A stretch of 64,000 nt of DNA from Jatrophihabitans telluris (GTDB taxonomy: Bacteria > Actinomycetota > Actinomycetes > Mycobacteriales > Jatrophihabitantaceae). Location: positions 3,906,001 through 3,970,000 of the forward strand of contig NZ_CP097332.1 in assembly GCF_023516435.1 (NCBI RefSeq). Reading direction: 5' to 3'. Made by a program: the position numbers and the translations under genes. Within the stretch, counting starts at the first letter, position 1, and every line of letters begins with the position of its first letter. Below the pieces are notes generated by a model. The model made no database searches and was not told the DNA's origin. It saw nothing but the letters and a program-made list of their open reading frames with translations. Shown piece after piece: positions 1-7,659 of the stretch.

Positions 1-177
1 CTGACCGGAGGCGAACAGCATCAGCACAGCCGAGTGGCGGCCGCTGCCGTCGGCGGGCGGCACGAAGCGCGACAGCTCCTCGGCTTCGATCAACTCGCAG
101 GCGCGCACCAACGGCAGCAACCAGTCTGGGGTGACCAGCTCGTCGGGACGCAGCGGCGCCGGGTGGCGGGGGCTCAC
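1..177 (-). CDS. NUDIX hydrolase, CoA pyrophosphatase-like (5' part only)
   Basis: Only the first 59 codons are in the window; the gene runs off the left edge. The GTG at 177 opens a frame reading MSPRHPAPLRPDELVTPDWL and, further on, SAVLMLF, which resembles the N-terminus of actinobacterial CoA-pyrophosphatase-type NUDIX proteins that hydrolyse CoA and related nucleotides. The Nudix box itself would lie beyond the edge and is not seen. The gene follows nth on the same strand by 10 bases, as Rv3672c sits close to nth in M. tuberculosis; the thioredoxin-like gene found between them there is absent here. An upstream GTG at the nth stop runs into a stop after five codons, so 177 is the only reasonable start. 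The identification rests on context plus N-terminal resemblance. Confidence 0.7.
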   Translation of the reverse strand, partial: MSPRHPAPLRPDELVTPDWLLPLVRACELIEAEELSRFVPPADGSGRHSAVLMLFASGQ

Positions 178-187
178 TGGTTCGGGC

Positions 188-928
188 TCACCCCGCCAGT
201 TCCGGGTGCATCTGGGACGGGCTCTTCACAAGCTTGGCCGCGGCCACCGGATCGAGCTCGCCGATGCCGGAGGGACACAGCGGGGCGATGGGGCACACGC
301 CACAGGCCGGTCGGCGGGCGTGGCACATCCGGCGGCCGTGCCAGATGACCCGGTGCGACATCAGGGTCCAGTCCTTGCGGGGGATCAAGGCGGCGATGTC
401 GAACTCGATCTTGACCGGGTCGGTGTTCTCGGTCCAGCGCCAGCGGGTCGCCAGCCGCTGCATGTGGGTGTCGACGGTGATGCCGGGCACGTCGAATGCG
501 TTGCCGAGCACCACGTTGGCGGTTTTACGGCCGAAACCGGGCAGGCTGACCAGCGCCGGGAGCGTGTTCGGGACCTGGCCGTCGTAGCGTTCGAGCAGTT
601 GCTGACCGAGCTTGATCAGCGTGTTGGCCTTGGCCCGGAAGAAGCCGGTCGGGTGGATGAGGTCCTCCAGCTCGGCCCGTTCGGCCGAGGCGTAGTCCGC
701 CGCGCTGCGGTACTTCGCGAACACCGCCGGCGTCACCTCGTTGACCTTCTTGTCGGTGCACTGGGCCGAGAGGATGGTGGCGACGGAAAGCTCCAGCGGG
801 TTGGTGAAGTCGAGTTCGCAGTGAGCGTGGGGGTACAGCACGGCCAGCTCCCGGTTGATCCGGCGAGCACGCCGCGTCAGGGCCAGCGGGGATTCCGACC
901 ACTGCTCGATGGGCTTCGTCTTGGGCAC
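188..928 (-). CDS. nth: Endonuclease III (DNA glycosylase/AP lyase)
   Basis: Base-excision repair enzyme that removes oxidised pyrimidines and cleaves at abasic sites. The 246-residue protein has the helix-hairpin-helix [12 protein letters not shown] with its catalytic lysine, the VDTHMQRL segment carrying the catalytic aspartate, and the 4Fe-4S ligands as C-x6-C-x2-C-x5-C near the C-terminus ([17 protein letters not shown]). The length is slightly above the E. coli enzyme because of a short N-terminal extension and a C-terminal tail. It lies immediately upstream of the NUDIX gene and divergent from the small membrane protein at 1022, the same order as the Rv3672c-Rv3675 region of M. tuberculosis. 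Confidence 0.96.
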   Translation of the reverse strand: MPKTKPIEQWSESPLALTRRARRINRELAVLYPHAHCELDFTNPLELSVATILSAQCTDKKVNEVTPAVFAKYRSAADYASAERAELEDLIHPTGFFRAKANTLIKLGQQLLERYDGQVPNTLPALVSLPGFGRKTANVVLGNAFDVPGITVDTHMQRLATRWRWTENTDPVKIEFDIAALIPRKDWTLMSHRVIWHGRRMCHARRPACGVCPIAPLCPSGIGELDPVAAAKLVKSPSQMHPELAG

Positions 929-1021
929 GCCGTCCAGCTTATGGCGCGGCTACGACACGACCCGGGTGCGGTTCGGCCATCGACACGCGGGGCCGAGATG
1001 GTGGGGCACAATGGACGGATC

Positions 1022-1261
1022 ATGGTCGGACTACTCGTTCTGCTGTTCCCGCTGCTGTTGATGGCCTTCATGTTGATCATGGAGCGAATCGAGAAGCCGC
1101 TGACCCGCGGTGCCACCGAGCGCCAGGTCGAGGAGTTTCTCGATCATGCCAATCCGGACGAGCTGGACACGTTCGTTCGCGAGGGAACCGACTCCGCCCT
1201 GTCCCGTTTCCGGGCCCGACTGCGGCTACCGGGCGGCCAGCGTCGCGACCGCAACCGCTGA
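1022..1261 (+). CDS. Small membrane protein (Rv3675-like)
   Basis: A 79-residue protein with one N-terminal hydrophobic segment (about residues 2-20, VGLLVLLFPLLLMAFML) followed by a charged cytoplasmic tail containing EKPLTRG, ERQVEEFLD and an Arg-rich end. It sits between nth and crp in the position of the small membrane protein Rv3675 in M. tuberculosis, which supports it being a real gene despite its size. The ATG at 1022 was chosen because the hydrophobic segment starts there; the frame is open upstream but that stretch is antisense to nth. No Shine-Dalgarno is evident; a CACAAT hexamer about nine bases before the ATG suggests leaderless expression. The function is unknown. Confidence 0.7.
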   Translation: MVGLLVLLFPLLLMAFMLIMERIEKPLTRGATERQVEEFLDHANPDELDTFVREGTDSALSRFRARLRLPGGQRRDRNR

Positions 1262-1332
1262 GTCCCGGCTGAAGTTGGTATCCGGCGGCGGAATTTCGCG
1301 GGTCGCCGCACACTGCAGCCAGCCCACACCCC

Positions 1333-1338
1333 TAGAAT
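1333..1338 (+). promoter_or_regulatory. Possible -10 box of crp
   Basis: TAGAAT lies 50 bases before the crp start codon and matches the TANNNT pattern of the actinobacterial housekeeping sigma factor. No clear -35 hexamer is visible at the usual distance. Confidence 0.35.
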
Positions 1339-1387
1339 CCGGCACCAGGGTAAGTCGCTTTAGCAGCGCGTGACAGAAGGAGCTGGC

Positions 1388-2062
1388 GTGGACGAGGTGC
1401 TACGCAGGGCCGGATTGTTCCAGGGAGTCGATCCCGCCGACGTCGAGGCGCTGGGCAACCAGTTCGAGATCTTCGACGCTCCCCGCGGCACGACCCTGTT
1501 CAACGAGGGCGAACCGGGCGACAGCCTCTACATCGTGCTGTCCGGCAAGGTGAAGCTGGGACGCAAGTCCTCAGACGGCCGCGAGAACCTGGTCGCGGTG
1601 ATGGGACCGGCCGACCAGTTCGGCGAGCTGTCCCTGTTCGATCCAGGACCCCGCACCGCGACCGCCGTCGTGGTCACCGACGCACGGGTCGGACGGCTCG
1701 GCAAGGCCGCTCTCACCCAGTGGGTCATCGATCGCCCCCAGATCGGCCTCCAGCTGCTGCGGGTCGTCGCCCGCCGGCTGCGCCGCACCAACACGATGCT
1801 CGCCGACCTGATCTTCGTCGACGTGCCCGGCCGGGTGGCCAAGCAGCTGCTGCAGCTGGCCCAGCGCTTCGGCTCGGTGGATGGCGGTCAGCTGCGCGTC
1901 ACGCACGATCTCACGCAGGAGGAGCTGGCTCAGCTGGTCGGAGCATCCCGCGAGACCGTCAACAAGGCGCTGGCCGACTTCGCCCAGCGTGGCTGGCTGC
2001 GACTGGAGGGCAAGAGCGTGGTCATCCTCGACCGCGAGCGGCTGGCCCGGCGCGCCCGCTGA
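1388..2062 (+). CDS. crp: Crp/Fnr-family cAMP-responsive global regulator
   Basis: Transcription regulator of the Crp/Rv3676 (GlxR) type. The N-terminal cyclic-nucleotide-binding domain holds the [20 protein letters not shown] and [16 protein letters not shown] segments that form the cAMP pocket; the C-terminal winged helix-turn-helix contains [20 protein letters not shown]. The start is placed at GTG 1388, giving 224 residues, because AGAAGGAG sits five bases upstream and the product then begins VDEVL like the mycobacterial protein; an in-frame GTG at 1370 lacks a ribosome binding site. Its neighbours match the crp locus of M. tuberculosis. The family usually controls central carbon metabolism, respiration and resuscitation genes. 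Confidence 0.95.
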   Translation: MDEVLRRAGLFQGVDPADVEALGNQFEIFDAPRGTTLFNEGEPGDSLYIVLSGKVKLGRKSSDGRENLVAVMGPADQFGELSLFDPGPRTATAVVVTDARVGRLGKAALTQWVIDRPQIGLQLLRVVARRLRRTNTMLADLIFVDVPGRVAKQLLQLAQRFGSVDGGQLRVTHDLTQEELAQLVGASRETVNKALADFAQRGWLRLEGKSVVILDRERLARRAR

Positions 2063-2115
2063 CGCCACCGGCAGGCCGTCCCGACAGCGGGCCGCTCGTC
2101 CGTCCCGCCCAGCGC

Positions 2116-2907
2116 TCAGGCGTTCAACTCCCGCAGATAGGCGAGCTGAGCCCGGACCGATAGTTCGGCTGCGGGCCACAGCGCCTCATCGACGTCGGCG
2201 TAGACGCGTTCGACCACCTGGCGCGGCGTGAGTCCCGCGCCGCCCACGGCCAGGGCCGACCGCACCTGATCGAGCCGTCGTTCGCGGTGGGCCAGGTAGG
2301 CCGACGCCGCAACGCCCGCGTCGGCGAGTTCCGGCCCGTGACCGGGTAGCACGGTGATGCCGTGGAGTTCGGACAGCCGGTGCAGGGAGGCGAGATAGTC
2401 GGCCAACACCCCGTCTGGGTGGGCCACGACCGTGGTCCCCCGGCCCAGGATCGTGTCGCCGGTCAGCACCGCCACGCCGCCGTCCTCGCCGGTCAGCACG
2501 AACGACAGCGAGTCCGCGGTGTGTCCGGGGGTGTGCCAGACCCGCAGCTCGACGCCGGCCGCCGACAGTACGGTGCCCTCCCCGACACCTTCGCCGCCGA
2601 GCCGCAGTTGTGGATCCAGCGCCAGGACCGGGGCCGCCGTGCGTTCGTGCAGGCGCCGGGCGGCCTCGGAGTGATCCAGGTGCGCGTGGGTCAGCAGAAT
2701 CAGTTCGACCGAGCCGGCCGAGTCCTCGACCACGTCGAGGTGATGCTCGTCCAACGGGCCGGGATCGACCACGATCGCCCGTCTGAGGGACGGCTCGCCG
2801 CGCAGAATCCAGGTGTTCGTCCCGTCCAGGGTCATCACGCCGGGGTTGTCGGCCAGGACCACGGCGGCCTGCCCGGTGACCTGCCGCAGCGTCTCGTAGG
2901 CGGTCAC
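2116..2907 (-). CDS. MBL-fold metallohydrolase (Rv3677c-like)
   Basis: A 263-residue metallo-beta-lactamase-fold hydrolase. The metal-binding motif is LTHAHLDHSEAA, followed by HTPGHTADS, TGDTILG and LPGHGPE, which supply the remaining histidine and aspartate ligands of a dinuclear zinc site. The overall plan resembles the LACTB2-like branch, in which some members are endoribonucleases and others thioesterase/glyoxalase-II-like, so the substrate cannot be assigned. It overlaps the upstream NUDIX gene by four bases (start inside its stop) and converges with crp, so it is probably cotranscribed with the NUDIX and RidA genes. Confidence 0.88.
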   Translation of the reverse strand: MTAYETLRQVTGQAAVVLADNPGVMTLDGTNTWILRGEPSLRRAIVVDPGPLDEHHLDVVEDSAGSVELILLTHAHLDHSEAARRLHERTAAPVLALDPQLRLGGEGVGEGTVLSAAGVELRVWHTPGHTADSLSFVLTGEDGGVAVLTGDTILGRGTTVVAHPDGVLADYLASLHRLSELHGITVLPGHGPELADAGVAASAYLAHRERRLDQVRSALAVGGAGLTPRQVVERVYADVDEALWPAAELSVRAQLAYLRELNA

Positions 2908-3710
2908 GTCCGATCGCGATCGGCCGGCATACCGGTCAGACCGTCCGGCATCGGCAGGACGGTGCCGTTACCGAGGTCCAGTTCCAGGCCGGCCTCGGTC
3001 CGGCGCAGCACCGGAGCGATCGGCACGAGGCTGCGCCCGGGGGCCGCCGCCAGTACCTCGGCGACCGTGGCGAATCCGGCGAGCTCGGTCAGCGCGGTCA
3101 CGGTCGGGGTCAGCATCGGGCGATCGCCGGCGTGGTATTCGGCCAGGGCGGCGTGCACCCCGATCCAATCGGCATGGACGGCCTCCCGGGTGGCGGGAAG
3201 CGCGAGGGCACCGTCGGGCATGGCGGCGACGAAGAAGTAGGTGTCATAGCGTCTGCGCTCACCTTCCGGGGTGATCCAGCGTGCCCACGGCCGGACGGAG
3301 GACACCGCCAGTTGCAGGCCCCGCGCATCGAGCACCTCGATGAATCCGCGGGTACGGTCCTCGACCTCGGCCCGGATCTGGTCGTCCATCGTCAGGCTCG
3401 GCCGGGTCAGCAACACGCCCACTTCTTCGAAGGTCTCCCGAATCGCCGCACACACCAGGGCGGTGGCGTGCTCCACGGAGGTGCCCAGCGATCCCGCAAT
3501 GGTGGCGAGTTCGGCCTTCGCGAGCTCATCGCCGTCCACGCCCGCGTCGGCCGCGTCCACGGCTCCGCCGGGGAACACCGACATCCCGCCGGCGAAGGCC
3601 ATCCTGGCCACGCGTCGGAGCAACCAGGTCTGCAGACCCTCGGGGCTGTCGCGAAGCAGCATCACGGTGGCGGCCTCACGCACCACCGGCGCCGAGTTCG
3701 GGCCGGTCAC
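2904..3710 (-). CDS. NUDIX hydrolase with split Nudix box (NUDT19-like)
   Basis: A 268-residue hydrolase whose Nudix box is interrupted by an insertion of roughly 35 residues: the start FPGGAVD and the catalytic end AIRETFEEVGVLL are both present, the latter carrying the metal-binding REXXEEXG core. That arrangement resembles the NUDT19/RP2 branch, which includes CoA diphosphatases. The N-terminal part (AATVMLLRDS, WLLRRVARMAFAGGMSVFPGG) is typical of the group. It lies two bases after the RidA-like stop and overlaps the MBL start, suggesting a three-gene operon RidA-NUDIX-MBL. The substrate is inferred only from family resemblance. Confidence 0.87.
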   Translation of the reverse strand: MTGPNSAPVVREAATVMLLRDSPEGLQTWLLRRVARMAFAGGMSVFPGGAVDAADAGVDGDELAKAELATIAGSLGTSVEHATALVCAAIRETFEEVGVLLTRPSLTMDDQIRAEVEDRTRGFIEVLDARGLQLAVSSVRPWARWITPEGERRRYDTYFFVAAMPDGALALPATREAVHADWIGVHAALAEYHAGDRPMLTPTVTALTELAGFATVAEVLAAAPGRSLVPIAPVLRRTEAGLELDLGNGTVLPMPDGLTGMPADRDRT

Positions 3711-3712
3711 GC

Positions 3713-4246
3713 TCAGGCCCCGGCGATGTCGGCGATCTCGACGACGATCTCCACCTCAACCGGCGCGTCCAGCGGAAGGACGGCCACCCCGACGGCCGAG
3801 CGCGCGTGACAGCCGGCCTCGCCCAGCACTTGGCCCAGAAAATTGGAGGCGCCGTTGACCACGCCGGGCTGGCCGGTGAAATCGGGAGTGCTGGCGACGA
3901 ATCCCACCACCTTCACCACCCGCACGATGGAGTCGATGCCCACCAGGCCGTGCACGGCAGCCAGCGCGTTGAGCGCGCAGATCCGCGCATATTCGGCGGC
4001 CTCCTGCGCGGTCACCTCACCGCCGACCTTGCCGTGCCCGGCCAGCTCGCCGTTGACCATCGGCAACTGGCCGGAGGTGTACACGTAGCGCCCGGACCTG
4101 ACCGCGGGGACGTAGGCAGCCAACGGGGCAGTGACGGCCGGTAGCTCGATACCGAGTTCGGCCAGCCGTGCCGAGGGCAAGACCGCTGCCGGGGTCGGCG
4201 CCGCCGACGGGCCGTCGACCGGGGGAATGGAGGCGTCTGAAGTCAT
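3713..4246 (-). CDS. RidA/YjgF-family enamine/imine deaminase-like protein
   Basis: Rid-family proteins hydrolyse reactive enamines and imines made by PLP enzymes. This 177-residue protein has the core TSGQLPMV, the segment ICALNALAAVH, and near the C-terminus HARSAVGVAVLPLDAPVEVE, where the conserved arginine that binds the substrate carboxylate is kept. The N-terminal 45 residues (rich in Pro, Ala, Ser) extend beyond the usual 130-150 residue family length and may not be conserved. It corresponds to Rv3678c in the M. tuberculosis locus and heads the RidA-NUDIX-MBL set, divergent from the ArsA pair. Confidence 0.85.
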   Translation of the reverse strand: MTSDASIPPVDGPSAAPTPAAVLPSARLAELGIELPAVTAPLAAYVPAVRSGRYVYTSGQLPMVNGELAGHGKVGGEVTAQEAAEYARICALNALAAVHGLVGIDSIVRVVKVVGFVASTPDFTGQPGVVNGASNFLGQVLGEAGCHARSAVGVAVLPLDAPVEVEIVVEIADIAGA

Positions 4247-4341
4247 CCTCGGAACCTACCGCTCACCGGGCCGTCCGCGTTCGCGCGCGTGACCACTCCG
4301 GCCCCCGGCGGCACAGCGGCAGAGCCCCACGGGTTGGTTTG

Positions 4342-4347
4342 TACGCT
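4342..4347 (+). promoter_or_regulatory. -10 box for leaderless transcription of the ArsA pair
   Basis: TACGCT fits TANNNT and is six bases from the GTG start at 4354, which places the likely transcription start at or next to the start codon. No strong Shine-Dalgarno is needed in that arrangement, although GGAG also lies between the two. Confidence 0.45.
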
Positions 4348-4353
4348 GGAGCG

Positions 4354-5382
4354 GTGCCCCTAACTTCGCCCGGTGACGACACCGTCCGCCTTCACGTGGT
4401 GACCGGCAAGGGTGGCACCGGAAAGTCCACGGTCGCCGCGGCGATGGCGCTGATGCTGGCCGGACGCGGTCAGCGGGTGCTGCTGGTCGAGGTGGAGGGG
4501 CGGCAAGGCCTGGCCCAACTGTTCGACACGCCGCCATTGCCCTACGTCGAGACCCGGCTGGCGGCCAACCGACGAGGCGAGGTCATCGGGCTGGCCATCG
4601 ATCCCGAGGCTGCGATGATCGAGTACCTGGAAATGTTCTACTCGATCAAGCGGGGCGCCTCGGTGCTACGCAAGATGGGCGCGATCGACTTCGTCACCAC
4701 TCTGGCTCCCGGGCTGCGCGACGTGCTGCTCACCGGCAAGGTCAAGGAGGCGGTGACGCGTCAGCGCCAGGGTAAGCCGGTTTTCGACGCGGTGGTCCTG
4801 GACGCACCGCCGACCGGTCGGATCACCCAATTCCTCCAGGCCACCAACGAGGTCGCCGGACTGGCCAAGTTCGGCCCCATCCACAAGCAGAGCATCGGTG
4901 TGAGCAGCTTGCTGCACTCGCCGCTCACCCAGGTCCACGTCGTGACTCTGCTGGAGGAGATGCCGGTGCAGGAAACCCTCGATGCGGCTGCCGAACTCAC
5001 CGAGGCCGGGTACCGGCTCGGTTCCGTCGTGGTCAACCGTGCACGACCGGTGCTCGTTGCCCCCGAGCTGCTGACCCGCGGCGGTCGGGTCGATGACGCG
5101 TTGCTCGCCGACGGCCTGATCGAAGCTGGTCTGGACGAGGCCCTGGCCCCGGTGCTGGCCGCCCAGGTCGACGACTACGCCGAACGTCAACGGGTGCAGG
5201 CCGAGGCCGCGCGCCGGTTGGCCCGGGCGTCGATGCCGACCGTCCGGCTCCCCGAACTCCGGCCCCCGATGGACGTCGGGTCGTTGTTCGAACTGGCCGA
5301 GGAGCTGGCTGCGGCCGACGAAGACGACACCGACGACACTGACGACACTGACGACACTGCCGCTGAGGAAGCCGCCTCGTGA
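4354..5382 (+). CDS. ArsA/Get3-like ATPase, first of a pair (Rv3679-like)
   Basis: P-loop ATPase of the anion-transporting ATPase/Get3 family. The deviant Walker A is GKGGTGKST at residues 17-25, and switch-like segments VVLDAPPTGRITQFL and LLEEMPVQET follow. In M. tuberculosis the homologous pair Rv3679-Rv3680 forms a heteromeric Get3-like complex. The frame is open 62 codons further upstream, but GTG 4354 is preferred because the protein homologous to the family begins just after it and a promoter sits there. The C-terminus ends in an acidic run of DDT repeats coded by four nine-base units near 5326-5361, absent from typical homologues. The stop overlaps the start of the second ATPase by four bases, indicating translational coupling. 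Confidence 0.9.
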   Translation: MPLTSPGDDTVRLHVVTGKGGTGKSTVAAAMALMLAGRGQRVLLVEVEGRQGLAQLFDTPPLPYVETRLAANRRGEVIGLAIDPEAAMIEYLEMFYSIKRGASVLRKMGAIDFVTTLAPGLRDVLLTGKVKEAVTRQRQGKPVFDAVVLDAPPTGRITQFLQATNEVAGLAKFGPIHKQSIGVSSLLHSPLTQVHVVTLLEEMPVQETLDAAAELTEAGYRLGSVVVNRARPVLVAPELLTRGGRVDDALLADGLIEAGLDEALAPVLAAQVDDYAERQRVQAEAARRLARASMPTVRLPELRPPMDVGSLFELAEELAAADEDDTDDTDDTDDTAAEEAAS

Positions 5383-6569
5383 CCGCGGCCAAGCGCCCGG
5401 CCGCGTCCCGGCGCAAGCGCCCCGAGGCCCCCGATTTTGATCTGGGCGCGTTGTTGGCCGATCCACTGATCAAGGTGGTGGTGACCTGCGGCAGCGGCGG
5501 AGTCGGCAAGACCACTACCGCGGCCGCGCTGGCGCTGTACGCGGCCGAGCACGGACGGCGCGTAGTGGTGCTGACGATCGACCCGGCCCGTCGGTTGGCC
5601 CAGTCGCTGGGCCTCACCGAGCTCGACAACACGCCACGGCCGGTTCCCGGCGTCGGTTCGGAGTCCGGGGGCGCCCTGCTGGCGATGATGCTGGACATGA
5701 AGCGGACTTTCGACGACGTTGTCTCGGCACACACCGTTGCCGACAAGGCCGAGCAGATCTTCGCCAATCCCTTCTACCAGTCGCTGTCGGCCTCCTTCGC
5801 GGGAACGCAGGAGTACATGGCGATGGAGAAGCTCTCTCAGTTGCGGGCCGAGCTGGTGGAGAACGGCGAGTGGGATCTGATCGTGGTGGACACCCCGCCG
5901 TCCCGCTCCGCCCTGGACTTCCTCGACGCCCCGCAGCGGCTGTCGCGTTTTCTGGACGGTCGGATGATCCGCTTGCTCACCGCGCCCGCCCGGGCCGGCG
6001 GCAAGGCCTACCTCAAGGTCGTCACGGCGTCCTTCGGGGTATTCACCAAGGTCATGACCAAGATCCTGGGCAACGACCTGCTGGGCAACGTCTCGTCTTT
6101 CGTGGCGTCGCTGGAGACGATGTTCGGCGGATTTCGCGAACGTGCCGAACAGACCTACGAACTGCTCAAGGCGCCGGACACGGCGTTCGTGGTCGTCGCC
6201 TCGCCCGAGCCTGACGCCCTGCGCGAGGCCTCGTTCTTCGTCGAGCGCCTCCAGCAGGAGCAGATGCCGTTGGCCGGGGTTGTCCTCAACCGGATGCGGA
6301 CGGCGCCGTCCGGGCTGTCGGCGCAGCGGGCCGCCGCCGCGGCGGAGAAGCTGGCCGAATCCCCCGAGCGCACGCCGGCGGCCGAGCTGGCCCGCGCGGC
6401 GCTGGCGGTTCACGCGGAATCGGCGGAGGCGGCCCGGCACGATCGATCGATGACGGCCAGGTTCGCGGCGGCCCACCCGGACGTGGCCCAGCGAGCGGTG
6501 CCGGCGCTGCCCGGCGACGTGCACGATCTCGTCGGTCTGCGAACGATCGCTGCGGCACTGGCGGGCTGA
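5379..6569 (+). CDS. ArsA/Get3-like ATPase, second of a pair (Rv3680-like)
   Basis: Partner ATPase of the preceding gene, 396 residues. Walker A is GSGGVGKTT at about residues 38-46 and the switch region is IVVDTPPSRSALDFLDAP. The first 20 residues are Lys/Arg/Ala-rich and precede the fold. The GTG start overlaps the upstream stop (GTGA), so the two subunits are likely made in a fixed ratio. Its C-terminal part keeps the helical region ASPEPDALREASFFVERL seen in the family. The M. tuberculosis counterpart acts with Rv3679; whether the pair targets membrane proteins or has another role here is not shown by sequence. Confidence 0.9.
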   Translation: MTAAKRPAASRRKRPEAPDFDLGALLADPLIKVVVTCGSGGVGKTTTAAALALYAAEHGRRVVVLTIDPARRLAQSLGLTELDNTPRPVPGVGSESGGALLAMMLDMKRTFDDVVSAHTVADKAEQIFANPFYQSLSASFAGTQEYMAMEKLSQLRAELVENGEWDLIVVDTPPSRSALDFLDAPQRLSRFLDGRMIRLLTAPARAGGKAYLKVVTASFGVFTKVMTKILGNDLLGNVSSFVASLETMFGGFRERAEQTYELLKAPDTAFVVVASPEPDALREASFFVERLQQEQMPLAGVVLNRMRTAPSGLSAQRAAAAAEKLAESPERTPAAELARAALAVHAESAEAARHDRSMTARFAAAHPDVAQRAVPALPGDVHDLVGLRTIAAALAG

Positions 6570-6638
6570 GACGGTCCGCTACCCGCGGCAAGTTACCTCG
6601 CGCAGACGACTCGTTCACGTGATTCGTCGAGCGCTTGC

Positions 6639-7031
6639 TCAGCCGGCCTCGGCCGACCGGGTGCGGTTGTCGCCTGAACGCACCGAGTGGCGGCGGCGCA
6701 GTCGCAGCGGCGGGACCGCCGCGTACTCCTCGGCCTCCTGCGCCGATGAGAAGAACTGCCGCCAGGAGGCAACATCCGGGCGCCTGCGCAGCAGGGTGCG
6801 CCGTTCTCGCTCCGTCATCCCGCCCCACACGCCGAATTCCGTCCGGCTGTCCAAGGCGTCGGCCAGACACTCCAGTCGCACCGAGCACTGGCGGCAGATC
6901 ATCTTCGCCTCGTGTTGGGCGGCGCCGATCACGAACAAGCTCTCAGGATCGACATCCCGGCAGGCCCCGTCCGAAGCCCAGTCCAGGCGTCCGATCGTGG
7001 TCAGCCTTTCTGGTTGCCGCTCTCGAGTCAT
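6639..7031 (-). CDS. whiB4: WhiB-family iron-sulfur redox regulator (WhiB4-like)
   Basis: WhiB proteins bind a redox-sensitive 4Fe-4S cluster and act with the primary sigma factor. The four cysteines are present as one in DGACRDVDPE followed by CRQCSVRLEC (C-x2-C-x5-C), and the family signature GVWGGMTERERR follows. The start at 7031 gives 130 residues beginning MTRERQPERL and is preceded by GGACAGGAG six bases upstream; a longer open frame to 7100 is less likely. The C-terminal tail is long and Arg-rich. The position between the ArsA pair and ponA2 is that of whiB4 (Rv3681c) in M. tuberculosis. Confidence 0.94.
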   Translation of the reverse strand: MTRERQPERLTTIGRLDWASDGACRDVDPESLFVIGAAQHEAKMICRQCSVRLECLADALDSRTEFGVWGGMTERERRTLLRRRPDVASWRQFFSSAQEAEEYAAVPPLRLRRRHSVRSGDNRTRSAEAG

Positions 7032-7550
7032 GCGTACTCCTGTCCATCCGGCTCGGCGGACCCCCCGTCCGCTCGCACAGCCAGGCGACCGTAAGCGCAT
7101 CCAGGGTCACCCAGCAACGACACAACTCGGAATTTGAGGTTTGTCGGGCACCTTCTCGAAGACACGGGGCCCGCCGACCGAACCCGTTGACGACTGATGT
7201 CGCTGCCTTCAGTAATCCAGACCGTCAGCGGGGACATCTATGACGCAATGACCAGTGACAAAGTGCCCGCCTAACCTGGATTTCGCGCCGACTGACTGCG
7301 CATCTGATGTCCTCTGTTTCGGCGGCCGTCTGCCGTCCCCCGCAACTCCGGGGCTGCTCGGGGTCCATTCCGGGGCCAAGGCGCGCCAGCCGCACAAGTG
7401 CTCGGAAGTCCCAGTAATTGTGCGGTCGCGCGCGTCTCACACTCCGTGCATGAACCGGTGACCGGTCGTCATCGCCGCGGGCTGACGAATCATGGGATCG
7501 CCGCCGGTGTCGGCGCCTTTGCTGATTCGGCGGCCGACCTGACTGCCCGC

Positions 7551-7574
7551 TTTGGACAAGTGCCCAAATTTTTT
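7551..7574 (+). terminator. Weak terminator-like hairpin with T-run
   Basis: TTTGG (7551-7555) can pair with CCAAA (7564-7568) and is followed directly by six T residues, a run that is unusual in this GC-rich sequence. The stem is only five base pairs, so this is a weak candidate for the end of a short plus-strand transcript. Confidence 0.3.
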
Positions 7575-7645
7575 CCCAACCTCAAATCCTGTGAGCCGAC
7601 CTGAGAGCCATCCCGCCGTCGGACCCGGCTGTCAGACAGCGGCCG

Positions 7646-7651
7646 TAGACT
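7646..7651 (+). promoter_or_regulatory. -10 box for leaderless ponA2
   Basis: TAGACT is followed by eight bases and then the GTG start of ponA2, with no Shine-Dalgarno, which fits leaderless transcription. Confidence 0.4.
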
Positions 7652-7659
7652 CATCGCCC

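Larger units (their letters stand above)
7032..7659. other. Divergent intergenic region between whiB4 and ponA2
   Basis: This 628-base region must hold the whiB4 promoter (minus strand) and the ponA2 promoter (plus strand, see 7646). I see no convincing gene: the short frames in it lack ribosome binding sites and known motifs. A terminator-like hairpin with a T-run is noted at 7551. Confidence 0.5.

Noticed and set aside
131-1261. A 376-codon plus-strand frame
   Set aside because: Most of it is antisense to nth; only its last 79 codons, from 1022, correspond to the small membrane protein.
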